Below, piece by piece: positions 22,361-35,756 of a stretch of DNA of 64,000 nucleotides. The stretch is from Diphasiastrum complanatum (taxonomy: Eukaryota > Streptophyta > Lycopodiopsida > Lycopodiales > Lycopodiaceae). Within the stretch, counting starts at the first letter, position 1. Every line of letters starts with the position of its first letter. The notes beneath the pieces are model-generated. The model saw nothing but the letters and a program-made list of their open reading frames with translations. It searched no databases and was not told where the DNA came from. The DNA lies in the NCBI GenBank assembly GCA_029204225.1, contig CM055099.1, positions 52,033,298-52,097,297 of the forward strand. Reading direction: 5' to 3'. The position numbers and the translations under genes were made by a program.

Positions 22361-24691
22361 TTCACGATCTTTTTCCTATGCAGCTACAGTTGGGAGGAGA
22401 CTTGCAGCAAAGCTCCAATGTTTGATTGTTGATCTATGTACAATTACTTGAGATTGATAAAGAGACGGATTTGCTAAGTAATTTTTGTATTTACTTAAGG
22501 TTTTGTGAGATTGTGTGCAACAACAATAGTATCTATTACTATAGTTTGTGAAGTTTGAAAGTTTGACTGTGTCCATTGTCATGTGCATTTTGATTTTGTG
22601 AACGTTAATTTGGTTTCAACTTTCTACAAGGATCATTGAGTTGTATGTGTTTATTAGAAACCTAGAGGAAACATAGTAGACACTAGATATTTTTAATCGC
22701 TATATCTAAAAAATCTGCAAATTTATTTCTTACTCGATTCTTTTGGGATGGACTTAGTTTTGAACCATTATTCATGTCTATTTGTATGGTTCAGAACCAC
22801 TAGATTATGAACTAGTTGGAACACCTAAAGACTCATGTGAACTCAATTCTCCCTCGTGGTGATAAGTACAATTATTTGGAGCTTTCTATATTCTAGGCCA
22901 GGTTGGGGTTTATTGGTTCATAGTTTTGATAAAAAGTTCAACAAGGATACATTAACTTGAACATGATTCTCATGCCTCATATTTCTTGAAAAATTTCTAA
23001 CTTTGTGAAATATCACTTTTCAATTCTATAGGTTTTCTCGACTTTGTACTAGTAAAGATGCTTTTGTAGACCAATTAAGCAATCTAACTTGGTTTAAAAA
23101 ATCATTGAAAAGTTCAAACTATTATAGACTCTTATGATTTTATCTTTGGTGTTTCAGCTTTTGGTATGTTTAAGATAATTAATATTAAAGTGCAAAAAAA
23201 TGGGGAGCTTTGTTTGTAGTATTGTGTATTTACATCAGATTTATCATCCTTCTCCTCCCTTGAGTAATATTCAATTCAGAATGAGAGATTACTTTGGTAC
23301 TAGTATGTAAGTAGGTGAGTCACTGATGGCTTTGCATATTTTGTTGTTGGATCTTAGATTGAACGTAAGCCATACCTTCTTGTAGCATTTGTTGCAAGAG
23401 AAGGTGAATATATTGAGTAGATGGAGAAGCTTGACTGTTGGCCGTGACTACAACCAATTGAAAAAACTATAAGATACCTAAACGAATCAATAAGCAAGAA
23501 AACTGAAGGTAGGAAGAGATAGCAACAATGACAACTTGTGCTAGAGAAATAGGTTAATACCTTATTCTCAAGGCTACACATAGACTCAACATGACCTAAT
23601 TATGGTCTCCCAATATTCACTAGTGCTAATTGGGAGTTGTAACTTCTCACATGAACCCTTGTGCTTCCCATTAGCTCGTGCACCTTTCTTTTGGACCTCC
23701 ATCTCCCGAAACTTAGCTAACAAGTTGCAATCTGTTTGCTTAGACTAGTACAAAAGCATGTCATGTGTGAGTACAATCCAGAATACTTAGGAAGAATAAA
23801 ACATCTATATTGATGATAGAATAGAAGCAAAATAGAAGACTAGGGAATCTCAAGGAATTAAAGTACAAAGTATCAAATTTCATGTCAATAGGGCACATGA
23901 GATCTGACATTGAAAACTCCGTAGGTGATATTCACAAGAGAAGTGTGGAGAACCTTGGAGGTTGTTCATATCTCTCACAATACAAATGAGCCAAAAGAGG
24001 ACTTCTACGATCTCTATAGCTGTTTATAGACAAAATTTAAATGCTAACACAAGGCAACTCTCTCTTTATTATTATCTCTAACTATTAGTTAAGCAGTCAG
24101 TAGCTTTAAGGGGTGATAAATAGGGGTCCACCTTGATTTATTAAAGTTAACGGATCCTTTGGGGTTGTATGAAGGTTTACAAGCCATTATAATATTTGTG
24201 TAAATGCTATTTAGGTGAGACTCTTAAACATAATTTTTTAGAAGATTGAGGTACTTTGTTGATAGTTCTTTGTACTTTAAGCAGTTTTGAGTAGGTATTT
24301 ATTTGTAGGTGTTGTCAAATCTTGTGGATTCCACTTATTGTAGATAGTTCAACTAGATTTTTATGGGTACCCCAATTTAAGCTTATAAGCTTTGATAGAT
24401 GGCCGATGAAGACATTGATGGTGCACAACATTGTTCAATTAGATTTTCAAGTTTTCAAGGCATTGGGTTGAATATAGTGCAACAATACGTTCATGTGTCA
24501 TCTTCACCAATATTGTCCTCTGTGGATTAAACATTCAACACGTAACTCATGTCTTTGTTGTATTATAGTCTGAATTTAAAGCTATTGCTATATCATTGTT
24601 CCATGTTGTTAGATCTCATATGGCACAACATTCATCTTCATCATAGTCACTCGTGGAAGCTAACATATCAAAATTTGTATGTTTTTTCCAG
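22361..24691. other. Intergenic or intronic DNA upstream of the PHD gene
   Basis: No domain recognised. It should contain either the promoter and first exon(s) of the PHD-finger gene or a long intron leading to distant 5' exons. I could not identify a convincing start exon. A poly-pyrimidine 3' splice site (GTTTTTTCCAG) at 24681-24691 ends this stretch. Confidence 0.4.
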
Positions 24692-27600
24692 GCTATCAAT
24701 TCTGAGGGCATATTCAAAGATGAAGAGGAGAGTAAACTTGCAAAGTTTTACAGAGCAAAAGGTGGACTTAGAATGCAACTTGTGCTTTGTAGAGAGCATA
24801 GATTACCTTAATCCATGTCCTCTTGTAGAATGATTAATAAATGCTGGATGAACTTGATTTCTTCAGGGAAACTTCCATCTGAGGAACTGTGGAATGCGAC
24901 TACTAGAGAGAATAAGTTTGAAGAAAGTGTGGTTACTGTCATGGATACCACAGCTATACACAGGGATCCACTAATTAAGATCATGGAAGCTGGAAATATG
25001 CAGGGAGGTAATCAAATTCCACTAACCATTTTGGGAGAGAGTAAAGTGAATAGGGTCACATTATCGAGTAGCAGTTGGAAAGATTGTGTACCAGCTCCGT
25101 TTACCTCCCAAACTGACGTGGGATGTTTAAAAGTCGAAACTGACTCACGAAAAGACGAATCCAACAATATTGCTTTTGTTTCTGATAACAATTCGTTTTG
25201 TGAAGAGACTCCAGCTTTTTTGGAAGCCAAAGGAAGTCCTGAAACACAAGTTCTTGGTAGTGACCCTTTGTTCTACAAGCCAACCTCTCCAGATTTAAAG
25301 GAGAAAGCTGGTTACTTCATAGATTATACAAATTTGAAGCCTGTTTTGCATATTCCTGATGAGCATCACACATTGTCTGATAGACTTGATGGTGCCAAAA
25401 ATGGAAGCTTGTTGGCAAGCCAATCCAGCTTAAGAAGAAGCTCCCAACCTCCAAGCAAAGGAGTCCGTATAGACCAACTTGTAGGTACAATTCCCAAAGC
25501 TGAGAAAGAAATGACTTCTGAAAAAGTAACGACAGTAAATGATTCTTTCGATAAAGCAGAACTTGTGCTAGATTCTGTGAATTTGAGCTCAGAAGAGATC
25601 CCTTCTCAGAAAGGTTTGTTACGTAGAGTGAGAAGTTCCGCTGGTATTGGTGTGCCTTCAGATTTGAGCTCAGGAGAGATCCCTTCTCAGAAAGGTTTGT
25701 TACGTAGAGTCAGAAGTTCTGCTGGTATCGGTGTGCCTTCAGATATGGCAGCTGACAGTGATTGTAGGAATCATTTAATTTCCGGTGAGAGTAAGATCAA
25801 GAAACAAAAGGTGGGTGCACTTCTAAAAGAACTCGATGATAAATTTCAGAATCAAATTCACATCGAGAATGAGTTTACGGAAGTCAATGGAGAGCCTTTA
25901 CTGGCCAAATCAGCCCCCTACATTCTTAAAGCGACTGGAAAACAATCTGATGCTTCCCAGAAAAACAGAGAAGGTGAGCTAGCGAAAGACTCCAAAATGA
26001 GGCCAGAGGTCTTTGATTCGGCTAATTGCAATCTTGAAGAGAGTGGACGCTTCATTCTAGAAAAGTCGTCAGTGATTTCTCATCCAGGTATCAATCGATG
26101 CTTCAATGTAGTCCCACCAAAATGTTCAAAATTCTTGCTCATGCCCCATAGAAAGATAGCCTTCTGCGATTCATTATAACTTTTTAACATCCCCATTCTC
26201 GTGTGTCGCTTTTGATGTGTAAATTCTTCTAATGTTTGATTCTGCTCCCAAGCCAGGTACTTCAGCTAATGTAATGGATGACACAGAAGGATCTACTAAA
26301 AGCTGCATGATTAGCATATCTCATAGTCAGCCTGATAGTATATTCTGCGACTTCAGATCTGTTCCTGCCCTGGAAATAATAGATATGGATTCTCAGACAT
26401 CCATGGGCAACTCAATTTCGGTAAGAGAGGAAGCGTCAACTGCGTCTGTCCATGATATAGTAAATTGTGCGAGGAATAAAACTGCCGACCTGATAACCTC
26501 AACTGTGTTTGCTCATCACGAACCATCGCCCATGCAACTGATACAACCTTGTGAAGTGCTATCTACCACAAAGAATGAGGTAGCCCCATTTCGAGCAAGT
26601 GGAGAACTGAAAACCATGACAACAAGTCCGAAGTTCAACAGTGTGCATTCTCAGAATGTTGTGAAATCATTGGGATCCAATGACATTGAGTTTATGAATA
26701 CTGCTCCCAATGATACTACAGCAAATCAAGAATCAAACCTTCAAGTACCTGTTCAAGCTTCAGGCACAAGGGCAGAGGATGATGTAAGTTGTGTCTTCAA
26801 TTGTGAAGTAGATGACATATAATTGTGTGCTGGATCATCTCTCTAAAAGAAGTTCTGAGAGGATGACAGTTTCTTGGTATTGAAGGATAATGCAGTCTTT
26901 TTCCATTCACATTCACTGCTGGATGGCTAGAATTCATATTTTCATAACTTCAGAATAATTTCTGTGAGCCTTTTAACCTGACGCATGAGTTCTTCTCTTT
27001 ATTTTAGTTCTTCTGTTTGCCAAGTAAGAAGCATATATTGAGATGATCGTTTTAGAAAAAAAAAATTAAGCTTGAGAGAGCACAAATGTACAACATGAGA
27101 GGCCTTTTGATATCCTTTTAGGTTCTTATACCCATATAACCACTGCTTGTTCCTTTGATCGATTACCGATTCTTCAACATTTGGATGGCTGTTCAGCATG
27201 CAGGCCTCATGAAATAGGGAAGGCAAAGTGAGAGAGCCAGTAAGGCAGGCTGCAGGGTGCAGCAGGAGACCAACAAGCCAGAAAAGAGCCTTGGGGTGGC
27301 GAGGGAGGAGAATGGACAGGAGGAGGCAGTTGATGGAGATATCATGTGTAACCATGATATGACTCCGAATCGATATAAAGCAAATATGATAGTAACAATC
27401 AATAATCAATAGCAGAACCAGATTGAATTGTCAAGACTCTAGAACGTTGGTATCTAACAGTGCTATCTAGGGTCAAGCTAATCCAGGTGGTCTTACCCTA
27501 ATTTCAAGGGGTATAGTGATGTTATACAGATCATATTTGTTGTGAGAATTGATCTGTGGGTTTCAACGAGTGTGTGACAACTGTGCAGCACCTATTCTAG

Positions 27601-30600
27601 TGCTTGTTCTCCACAATTTACAAGTCATTCTTATCTTTTCCTAAGCTGATTCATTCCACTATCTGCCTTTAGATCAAGAAGCTTATCATGCATTCCAATG
27701 TTTGCCTTTAGATCAAGCTAATATCTCCACCTCCCTCATCAGAAGTCATACGTGTTTGTTATTTTTAATGAGTTAAGCCTTACGAGAGACGGAAGGAAGG
27801 TAAATTGATAGCTCAATGAGATCCTTTGCTGTGCATGGTACAAAGTGCTACTAGGCTTGAGACCCATAAACACCCTTTCACATTCTGTGAGCATACACTT
27901 GAAATGTGTAATTCAAAAATGAGTAATGAGCACACACAAGGAGGGAAATGAGCAAGTATATGAGTGAGATAAAAGCCACAATTCTTGTGAGGCGAGAAAC
28001 CATTGTAATAGCTAACACGATTGCATATGCAAGTGCTTGTGTTGTAAGTGGAAAAGCTCTTGCAAGATATGAGCATTCTTTATTATGAGGGGATCAAGTA
28101 TGTAAGTTTTTAAACTATTGCTGCTCGGAATGCATGGGAGTGTTAAAAGATAGAGCTGATGGTAAATTTATGTAGCACACTGTTTTATAAGTCTATGTTC
28201 CTGCAAGTGGGAAAACACCCAAGTGAAAATTTTCGGAGATATGCTATGAAAAAACATGTTTCTCTACACAGGCAATTGCTTCTGCGCATCAGAGGGCCTG
28301 ACAACTTTTTGAGCGTTAAATTTGATCCCTTCTGGAAATTTTGAATACTAGCAAATTTTTCTAGCATGTTTGTCTCCCTTGTGGTCTATGTATATGTTTC
28401 TATTATTTTGGGTCAATCTGTATGCTGTTGATATGACATTGTCTGCATATGGTTTCTCAATTCCCTATTTCTGTTTTCCATTTCCAATGGTCTGCAATTT
28501 CCAGGTGGGGGACTGTTTGTTAAAGATTTTCTATTCTCCTGGGAGACTCTGTTGCTTTCATTCGTACATTGATGCCTGTGCTGTCTGTGGTGATAGTTGC
28601 TCCCATTATGTAGCTGCTGTAGCTGTCCACTTGACCCAGTTTGTGTTTGAAAATGAGCCTGGTACATCTATTTGTGTGACAGGGAGAGAGGAGTTCTGTG
28701 ACATGATCTTTTTTAGATACGTATCATGTAGAATAGCATTTCTTGGTGTTTATCGACTGCTATCTAGTAAGGTAATATGTGTTTGGAGTATAAGTTATAA
28801 GCACATAGTTCAGGAGAAGCTGTTGAAAATTCTGAGCCTAAGGTGAGACCGATAAATAATTCAGGAACTTATTCCTGGTTAACAGGTGTTTTCCAGAGGG
28901 AAGAAGTTAAAAATTCAAGTTTGACTCTTGCTTTTGTTGTGTGTGTCTGCTTAATGATAACAAAAAGAAAAGTGTATGCAACTTTGAAAAATTTATTGAA
29001 CCCATACAGATGGAATGTGTGAATTGAAATTTTTTGTTGAGTATTGATTCTCTCCATATAATGATTAGTAGTTGGCTCAAAACATTTTATAATGACTTAT
29101 TTGTCACCACTGTATTGCTGATAAGTAGCTTATCTTTCCATCTATATTGCACAAGTGACAAACTGAAGGATTTCATGGTTCAAATGGTTCTGTTAGTCTG
29201 GCTGTGCCAATAGTGAAGCATATTTTTGGCTGGTTATATTTGAGGCTCGAGATGTCTTTTCTTGAAGATAAGATCTCTTTGGAAATGTTGTGGTTGTCCA
29301 TAGGAAGTTTGAGGTTTCTTCTCAGTTATCTTTGATGGTCTTTTTCAGTGTGAGGCTCCCTATATTGCCATTCTAATTCTTGTATCTTTTTATTTTTTGA
29401 TAAGGCAGGTCAAGGTCTGTGATATATGTGGGGATACTGGCTTTGAGGAAATGCTTGCTGTTTGCAGTGAATGCAGTGAAGGAGCTGAGCACATGTAAGT
29501 ATTGTTTATTTGTTTTCTTTGGCAAGTAACACAGCTTTTTCTAGTGCAAGCGCTTTCTTCAAGTTTTACATGACTCCAGATATTTTGAGCAATATAGATT
29601 GGTTGCCTCTTCTCAAGCTTTAGTATCACAGATGATTCAGATAGCATTGGTTGTAATTCCTCTATTTGTTCACTGTCAAACAGCTACTGCATGCAGACCC
29701 TGATGGAAGCAGTACCTGAGAACAACTGGTTCTGTGAGTGCTGCAAACTCAAGATGGAAGCACAGCGCCAAGACATTTTGGGTGCTTATTTGCTTCCGAG
29801 CAGGTCTGGTTGTTCAAAATTTGTCAGTAGTAAGAATGACCAGGGAACTGCTTGTTCTAGACTATCAGCTAGATTGGAAAAAGGCAAGGTGGTTCTGAAT
29901 AGAAAGGCAGTCAGCAGAGGTCATTCAACTTCTGCAAAACCAGCAAAAAGAACAGCAAGTGATGTTCTGAACATCTCTAACAAGATGCCTAATATTGGCA
30001 TTACTGGTTCAATACAGCAGCCAGTTGGCATCTCAGGAAGTCGACAGATTGTATCAAGAAAAGATTCATTGAAGGTGCCCGAGATCGGTAAAGTTAAATT
30101 TCTATCAACCAGAACACTCACTGGCGGTTTCACAGGTGGTGCAGCGACAAGTAGCATTGCTCGGAGTTTAAGTGGGAGGCTTTCAAAAGCCATTGCCGTC
30201 TCTTCCCCAAAGACAGTGTCGGTTCCTTTGGCAGGGATGACAATAAAGTGTGACTTCCCTAGTAGCTCCATCATAGAGAAAATAGGAGGAGCTGCAGAAA
30301 GTGCAAGGAAGTCCGAAGTGTTAATGTCAGTTTCCTGTACTCCTGCTGCAACTAATGCCAGTTTGTTGCAATGTGGAGCTGCAAAGCAGGTGGTTTCTCA
30401 TAGGTCTTCCTATGAGGAGTTGCCGTCATTTTTATTAAGTTCAAAGCCACCAAACATGCTGAAAGCACAGGCACCTCTAAAATGCTACAGAGATGTTTCT
30501 GTAGGTGGGTATGCAACGCAACTCAGAGATAAGCTCTCAACTGGGCATTCTGTGCAATCATGCACCATGGACCTTGAGAAAAGTCCCACGCAGAGAATTT

Positions 30601-33600
30601 CCCCTGAACCCGATCATAAAGTTTCTATTGAGGTAAGCAGGGAAACGAGTGCAGATGTAATCAAAGCACCAGAGCAGAACTTTTCGCCTGATACCCCTTG
30701 CCCTGTGGATCCCTTCTTAATTAACCAAAAAATGTATGGAGGGCACAAAATCAAGCAGGTGTCAGATGCCACTTTCCAGCTTGCAGAAGACTCAGGATCA
30801 GCGGACGCCCATGGAAATGCTTGTTTACTTAATATTGAAAGGCACACAGATGGTTTGCAGGTATATCAATCAAAAGCCCTTGCAGATGCTGCACATAGTT
30901 GTACCTCTGAAAAATGCATGTCTGAAATTGTAATCAATACCTCAGTTGGACAGCTGGACACGTCTCCTTGTTTGCAAACCTCTTACACCAAGCCAAAAGC
31001 CAAAGAGGAAGGGATTCTGACAGTACTTAATCCTGTTAAATCTGGACCAAAGCCTTGTGCTGAATCACCACATACTAATGATATAGCCAAGTTTACAGAC
31101 GTGGAGACATATATTGGTGCATCGACTTCTGGAGTTACTGCATCTGTCCAGAATAGTGAGACCATGCAGGTAATTGCAAAGGACTGTATGTTAGAAAGGA
31201 AAGCAATAATGGTGAATGCAGCTGGCACTGATACCTCAGAGATGGAAGATGTGGATGAGGTCATTGCAAATGACTGTATCCTAGAAAGGAAAGTGATAAT
31301 AGTGAATGCAGCTGGCACTGATACCTCAGAGATGGAAGATATGGACGAGGAAAATAAAGAGCAGAAAAGTATGCCCAGTCTTTCATGGTGCTCTGACTTT
31401 GTTCCCTCACTTGGTCAAACAAGATGTTACAAATGCAAAGAAATGGGACATTCTGCTCAGAATTGTCAGAGTCGCAGTAACTCTTACATGCTTGATCTGT
31501 CCAAATCTGGAGGAAGAGCTCCTGCAAATGTCACGCATTCAAACCAAACACCTTTCAGTTGTGTTGATGCTACAATCAATACTGTTGTTGTATCTAGGGG
31601 TGGCACCAAGATTTTGGAGCCTACACACATTGGCCTAGGAGGTGCAGACTTTTCTGCTAAAGCTACCAGTCTGTCATTCGAAAGGCTACCTAGTCTAGGA
31701 AACCTGCAGATGCAAGCAGAAGAATTAAATTCATCTGAGTTCAGAGCCTCTCAAGAAGCTGGAAAACAGTGTGTTACCCTATCGGATGTTAAGAGGCCTG
31801 GTGTTCTTTCAAGAAAAAACCCTCCATTGTATGACAATCTAAATAACATGTCTGGGTGGTCAAGTCCAGATAAAATTGGCTACTTAGAAAAGGATAGAAA
31901 TGATCAGGCAAGCATCAGCTTTTCTGCTGTCTGCAAGCCATCTCTTTACCCTTCTTCAGAATCAAGGAATCCACTTCAGCATGTTAAATCTGATGAAGAA
32001 CTAGCTGCTCCGACTGCAGGCAACAGCCTGGAGAACATCCAACGATCTTTTTGGGTACAACTAAGCCACTGCAGCACACCAATTGTCATTCCAGAAACAT
32101 TGTCCACACAGGTGCACCATTCAGAAGGGCCTATGAAGGTTTCTTGTATGGCATCTTGTGTCCCAATGGTTAGCAGGGGACTTCTACCTGAGAGGAAATC
32201 ACCTTGCTCAGAAGTTTTCAATGCTGGGAAAGTCTCAATTGAAAGAGGTACAATTGACTTAGAGATTGAAACCATGGGAATAAGGGCGGTGCCATTTCCT
32301 GGACGTGCAACATTTGGGGTCACAATTACAAGAGCTCCAGCAATACCAGAACCAAATTACTTATGGCGGTATTCTCTCTCTCCTGGCAATTCTTTGCTTA
32401 CATCCAGCTGTAGTATTGTTATACTTAGGTCAGGAGTCAGGAATCTTGAGGCAAACTGCTTTCAGTTTCCCATATTGCATGAAGTTGCAGTTTGTACTCA
32501 CCTCCTAATCCAAACAGGCATTGCTTTGTATTCTAGTAAAGGAGGAGACAAAAAGTTAGATGCTCAAAGTCTCTTTTGTGAGGTACTTGTTGGACTCTTT
32601 AATGTGTTGGAAAGATTGATGCTTAAGGATGATATAATAAATCTGTAATCATCTAATGGGTCATTTTGCAGAGGTGGCTTTCAAGTGGTTGCGAATGGGA
32701 AACTCCCAGTGTTCTATGATGGAATTGAAGCCCATGCATCAAGTAGAGCTATAAATAAGGTTTATCAGGCAACCAGGGGTTTGCCATCTATACTTCAGCT
32801 AGAAGCGGTACAGCGTGGAAATGCCACTGATTCCTGGCCAAAGCTATTCGTGAAAAAGCCACCAAGTGATGAGTCAATTGCCCTATACTTCTTTGCAACC
32901 AATGATTACAGGTTAGGAAGTTTATTGACTTCTTATTATGCCTGCTGGATATTCATTCAAACATCTGTGCTGCAAACTATTTCAAACATGTTGATGAATC
33001 TAGATAGGATTTGCATTGACGTCTTGTTTTCTTGCTATACAACTTGTACTAATCACCATCACAAGTTCCAGCTTTGAGCGCTTCTATAGACCACTCTTGG
33101 ACCACATGATTGTTCATGACCTGGCTCTGAAAGGTCGTACTGATGCTGCGGAGCTCTTACTGTTTCCTTCAAGCTTGTTACCGGAGCAATTTCAACGTAC
33201 GTGCTAATGAAAGCCTCTTCTGCACTTTCTTTTAAGGAATGAGCATTGCCTTTGAGGCAAAGTCAATCTATGTCTAGTCTTCAAAATTTACATCGCTGAA
33301 GTGTGTGAGGTTACATAGAGTAGTCATAGTTTCTTCTGGAAGGTAATTATGACCACACTAATAAAGACATTCTGCTTTTATGGTCCAACTTGTCTTCCAT
33401 CTAGGTTGGAATCAGATTAGGTTTCTTTGGGGAGTATTTCGTGGAAAGAAAGCTTTGAAGGTGGATGACGCATCTGATACCCCATCTTTGGGCCTTCCTG
33501 ATCTTGGCGGACACCAAGCCTCAAATGTTTTGCCATCTATAAGGCCTCATGTAGCTGAAGGAAGCACTCTACCAATTCCACCTGTTGGCATTTTTACGGC

Positions 33601-35756
33601 CACATCAAATGCTGAAGTTGCAGATATGGACGTGGATATGGAAGGAGGTAAGGAAGTGGGTATAGTAGATCAGCCTGTAAAAAAACTAGTTGCCCCAGGT
33701 ACAGAGCCCACATCTTTGAAAATGGACATACTTTCAGTTCTTCCTCAGGGCTCACAATCTCAGCAAGTAGCAAAAGTTCTAGAACAACAAGATAGTTCTT
33801 GTGAGGTAGTCCCCGCTTTGACTGTTTCCACTGTAAAACCTTTATCACCAAGTTGCCTGCTTAACACTTATCATTCTTATGAGAATGATGATAAATTAGA
33901 TGAGGTTGGCCTTCCTCCTGGGTTTGGGCCTCTCACAAATGCTCCAGCAATTACCTCAGATCTGCCACCTGGCTTTGACAACTGCAACAAGATCCTTGAT
34001 AAGGTAAACAATACCACATTGTTTCTGGTATGTCCAGAACACTTAGTGTTATTTGAAGATTGTAACAACACCTTGCCGTTACAGTTGCATTCTATTCAAT
34101 TATCTAATGCTTTTATGTAGTATCAGGATTAACTTCCATGTTCATGTTGTTCCTTGAAATCACTTGAATCAGGAAAATGACTTGAGCACTCAATCTGGAC
34201 ATGTTGTCTCGAAGCGCACCAAAGCGATATCATCAAGGGCATTATATGCATCGGTTCAACACTCAGCTCCTTTTGCTTGTAGCCCAACAGACAAGGATCG
34301 TGACACAAGCCTACTAAGGTCTCATTCTTATCGACACAGATACGCTGATTCTGGCTCGGAATCATCAGGGCATCATAAGAGAAGAGGTAAGATGCTGGAA
34401 AGGGATAAAATTGACAGAAACAAATATGGTGAAAAACTGAATCATCGAGATTTTGGGAAAGCATCATCATACAGGAGAGAACAAAGTTACAGAGATGATA
34501 GAGAGATGGACAGACGAAAAGAAAGAGAGAGTGGGGCAAGATATTGGGACCGTGACAAAAAGAATAATGCGATTAGGATGCATAGGGAGAGGCGTGCAGA
34601 TTACCGTTTGAAAGAGAGAAGGTTGAACAGACGTACATTTTATAGTGGAGGTCACAATAAGTCATACTCTTGCAGTCACTCACGATCACAATCTCAAAGT
34701 CGCTCACCTTTCAAGGAGAGAAATCGATCTCGTTCACCACTTTCTAGGTGTGGACGTAGATCTGGCAGACATAGAGGCCGACACCGTTCTAGATCAGTAA
34801 CGACCTCTTTGGACTCTGATCGTAAAAGGCATTCAGTAAGGCGGCATCAGTCACAGGTCAAACGAGGTGAACCTCAAGAAGCAGGTAAAGATATACAAGC
34901 TGGTGGAAGAAGGGAGCATGGGAGAGATTCAATCAACAAAGCTTTCAACAGTGCACAGGGCTCTCTTGTTGAAAAGCATGCCATTCATGGTATCAAAGGT
35001 CGTGCGAATGAAGTGAAGGATAAACCAGCGAAACAACAATCTATTCCCTTGGAAATTATGGTTACCGAAGTCTGTGATTCAAGTCAGGAAGGTCTAGCGA
35101 TGGCCGAAAGTGTGACTAAGGAATTGACAGGCTCTTCAGAAAACAAGCAATTATTGCAGTCTTCAGAGGTTATACCATACCATCTATTCATTGAAGAGGA
35201 AGCATCTCAAGAAGTGACTGTTGTGAGTGAGATCTCTTCAGCTGCTGAGCGAAGCTTTTTCCCATGTTCTACTGGTGTTGTAACAATTGATAACTTTGGT
35301 GATTATGCTCAACCAGGTATTGAGAAAGAGCAATTGGTAAGTGGCTGGCAGCTGGCCCATGGACCTGAAAAGGATGTCATTTCTTTGAGCATGGAAGAAA
35401 CTGGGTTATATAACGATGTAGGAATGTCCATAGCCCCAACCCTGAAGCTGCCATTGTGTGACAGACAATCAAGTCCCCACAAAGGGGAGCCTTTGTCTCT
35501 GTTTAGTGAGCAAGTTGGAGTATTGAGAGCAAAATGCCACTCTGCATCAAGTCAACGAACTCCGTTCTATATGACAAATTCTTCATCTAGCGTATGTGAG
35601 AAGTTGAAACTGTATGGCATTGGTGGAGATAAGTTCAGCTCTTTAGATCTTACATTGGCTGTTCCTGGTGAAAAGACAGGAGTTTCACAGGTTTTTGTTG
35701 AAGAACATGATGAAGGTTTCCAAGTCAATGATTTAGATTTTTCCCTGAAGCTGTGA
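24692..35756 (+). CDS. AIPP2/PAIPP2-like PHD-finger protein (5' end not found)
   Basis: Hand-assembled exons: 24692-24761 (less certain), 24867-26087, 26257-26783, 29409-29494, 29684-32368, 32672-32911, 33072-33196, 33405-34003, 34173-35756. All introns are GT-AG and all phases agree, giving 2,378 residues plus stop. Counting from 24692, a PHD finger lies at about 607-655 (CDICGD, CSECSEGAEH, then CECC), split across two exons. A CCHC zinc knuckle is at 1216-1229 (CYKCKEMGHSAQNC). A SPOC-like domain is at about 1522-1668 (WRGGFQV, ESIALYFF, HDLALKG, then FLWGVFRGKK). LPPGF motifs follow, then an Arg/Ser/Glu tail at about 1920-2090. Arabidopsis AIPP2 and PAIPP2 have the PHD and SPOC-like pair and act in a BAH-PHD-CPL2 repressor complex; the same nuclear role here is inferred. 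The true N-terminus is missing, and there may be more exons upstream. A downstream AATAAA lies at 36383. Confidence 0.88.
25582..25744 (+). repeat. In-frame 81-bp coding duplication
   Basis: Two adjacent 81-bp units inside an exon of the PHD gene encode nearly identical 27-residue segments (LSSEEIPSQKGLLRRVRSS... and LSSGEIPSQKGLLRRVRSS...). The period is exactly 81 bp and few bases differ, so it is a recent in-frame event in a disordered, basic/serine-rich segment. Confidence 0.95.
28505..28771 (+). other. Candidate cassette exon in PHD-gene intron
   Basis: Inside the 2.6-kb intron between 26783 and 29409 lies an open 267-bp (89-codon) segment. It has a 3' splice site TTTCCAG|GTGG and a donor AAG|GTAATA. 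Both sides are phase 0, matching the flanking exons, so inclusion would keep the frame. It encodes a Cys-rich piece (CCFHSYIDACAVCGDSC). The constitutive splice 26783 to 29409 gives the expected EDDVKVCDICGD junction, so this would be alternative or spurious. Confidence 0.3.
31170..31349 (+). repeat. In-frame 90-bp coding duplication
   Basis: Two adjacent 90-bp units encode two 30-residue copies (VIAKDCMLERKAIMVNAAGT... and VIANDCILERKVIIVNAAGT..., each ending TSEMED plus VDE or MDE). It lies just upstream of the zinc knuckle in the large PHD-gene exon. Confidence 0.95.

Noticed and set aside
24762-24866. Reading straight through 24692-26087 as one exon
   Set aside because: An in-frame stop occurs at about 24809; a 105-bp phase-1 intron with AAAAG|GTGG and TTCTTCAG sites removes it and fits the phases.
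28370-28846. Full 158-codon ORF as a separate membrane-protein gene
   Set aside because: The first 45 codons lie before a good splice acceptor and look like intron; only 28505-28771 was kept as a possible cassette exon.
29921-30274. Minus-strand ORFs opposite the large PHD-gene exon
   Set aside because: Antisense shadows of a strongly supported coding exon.
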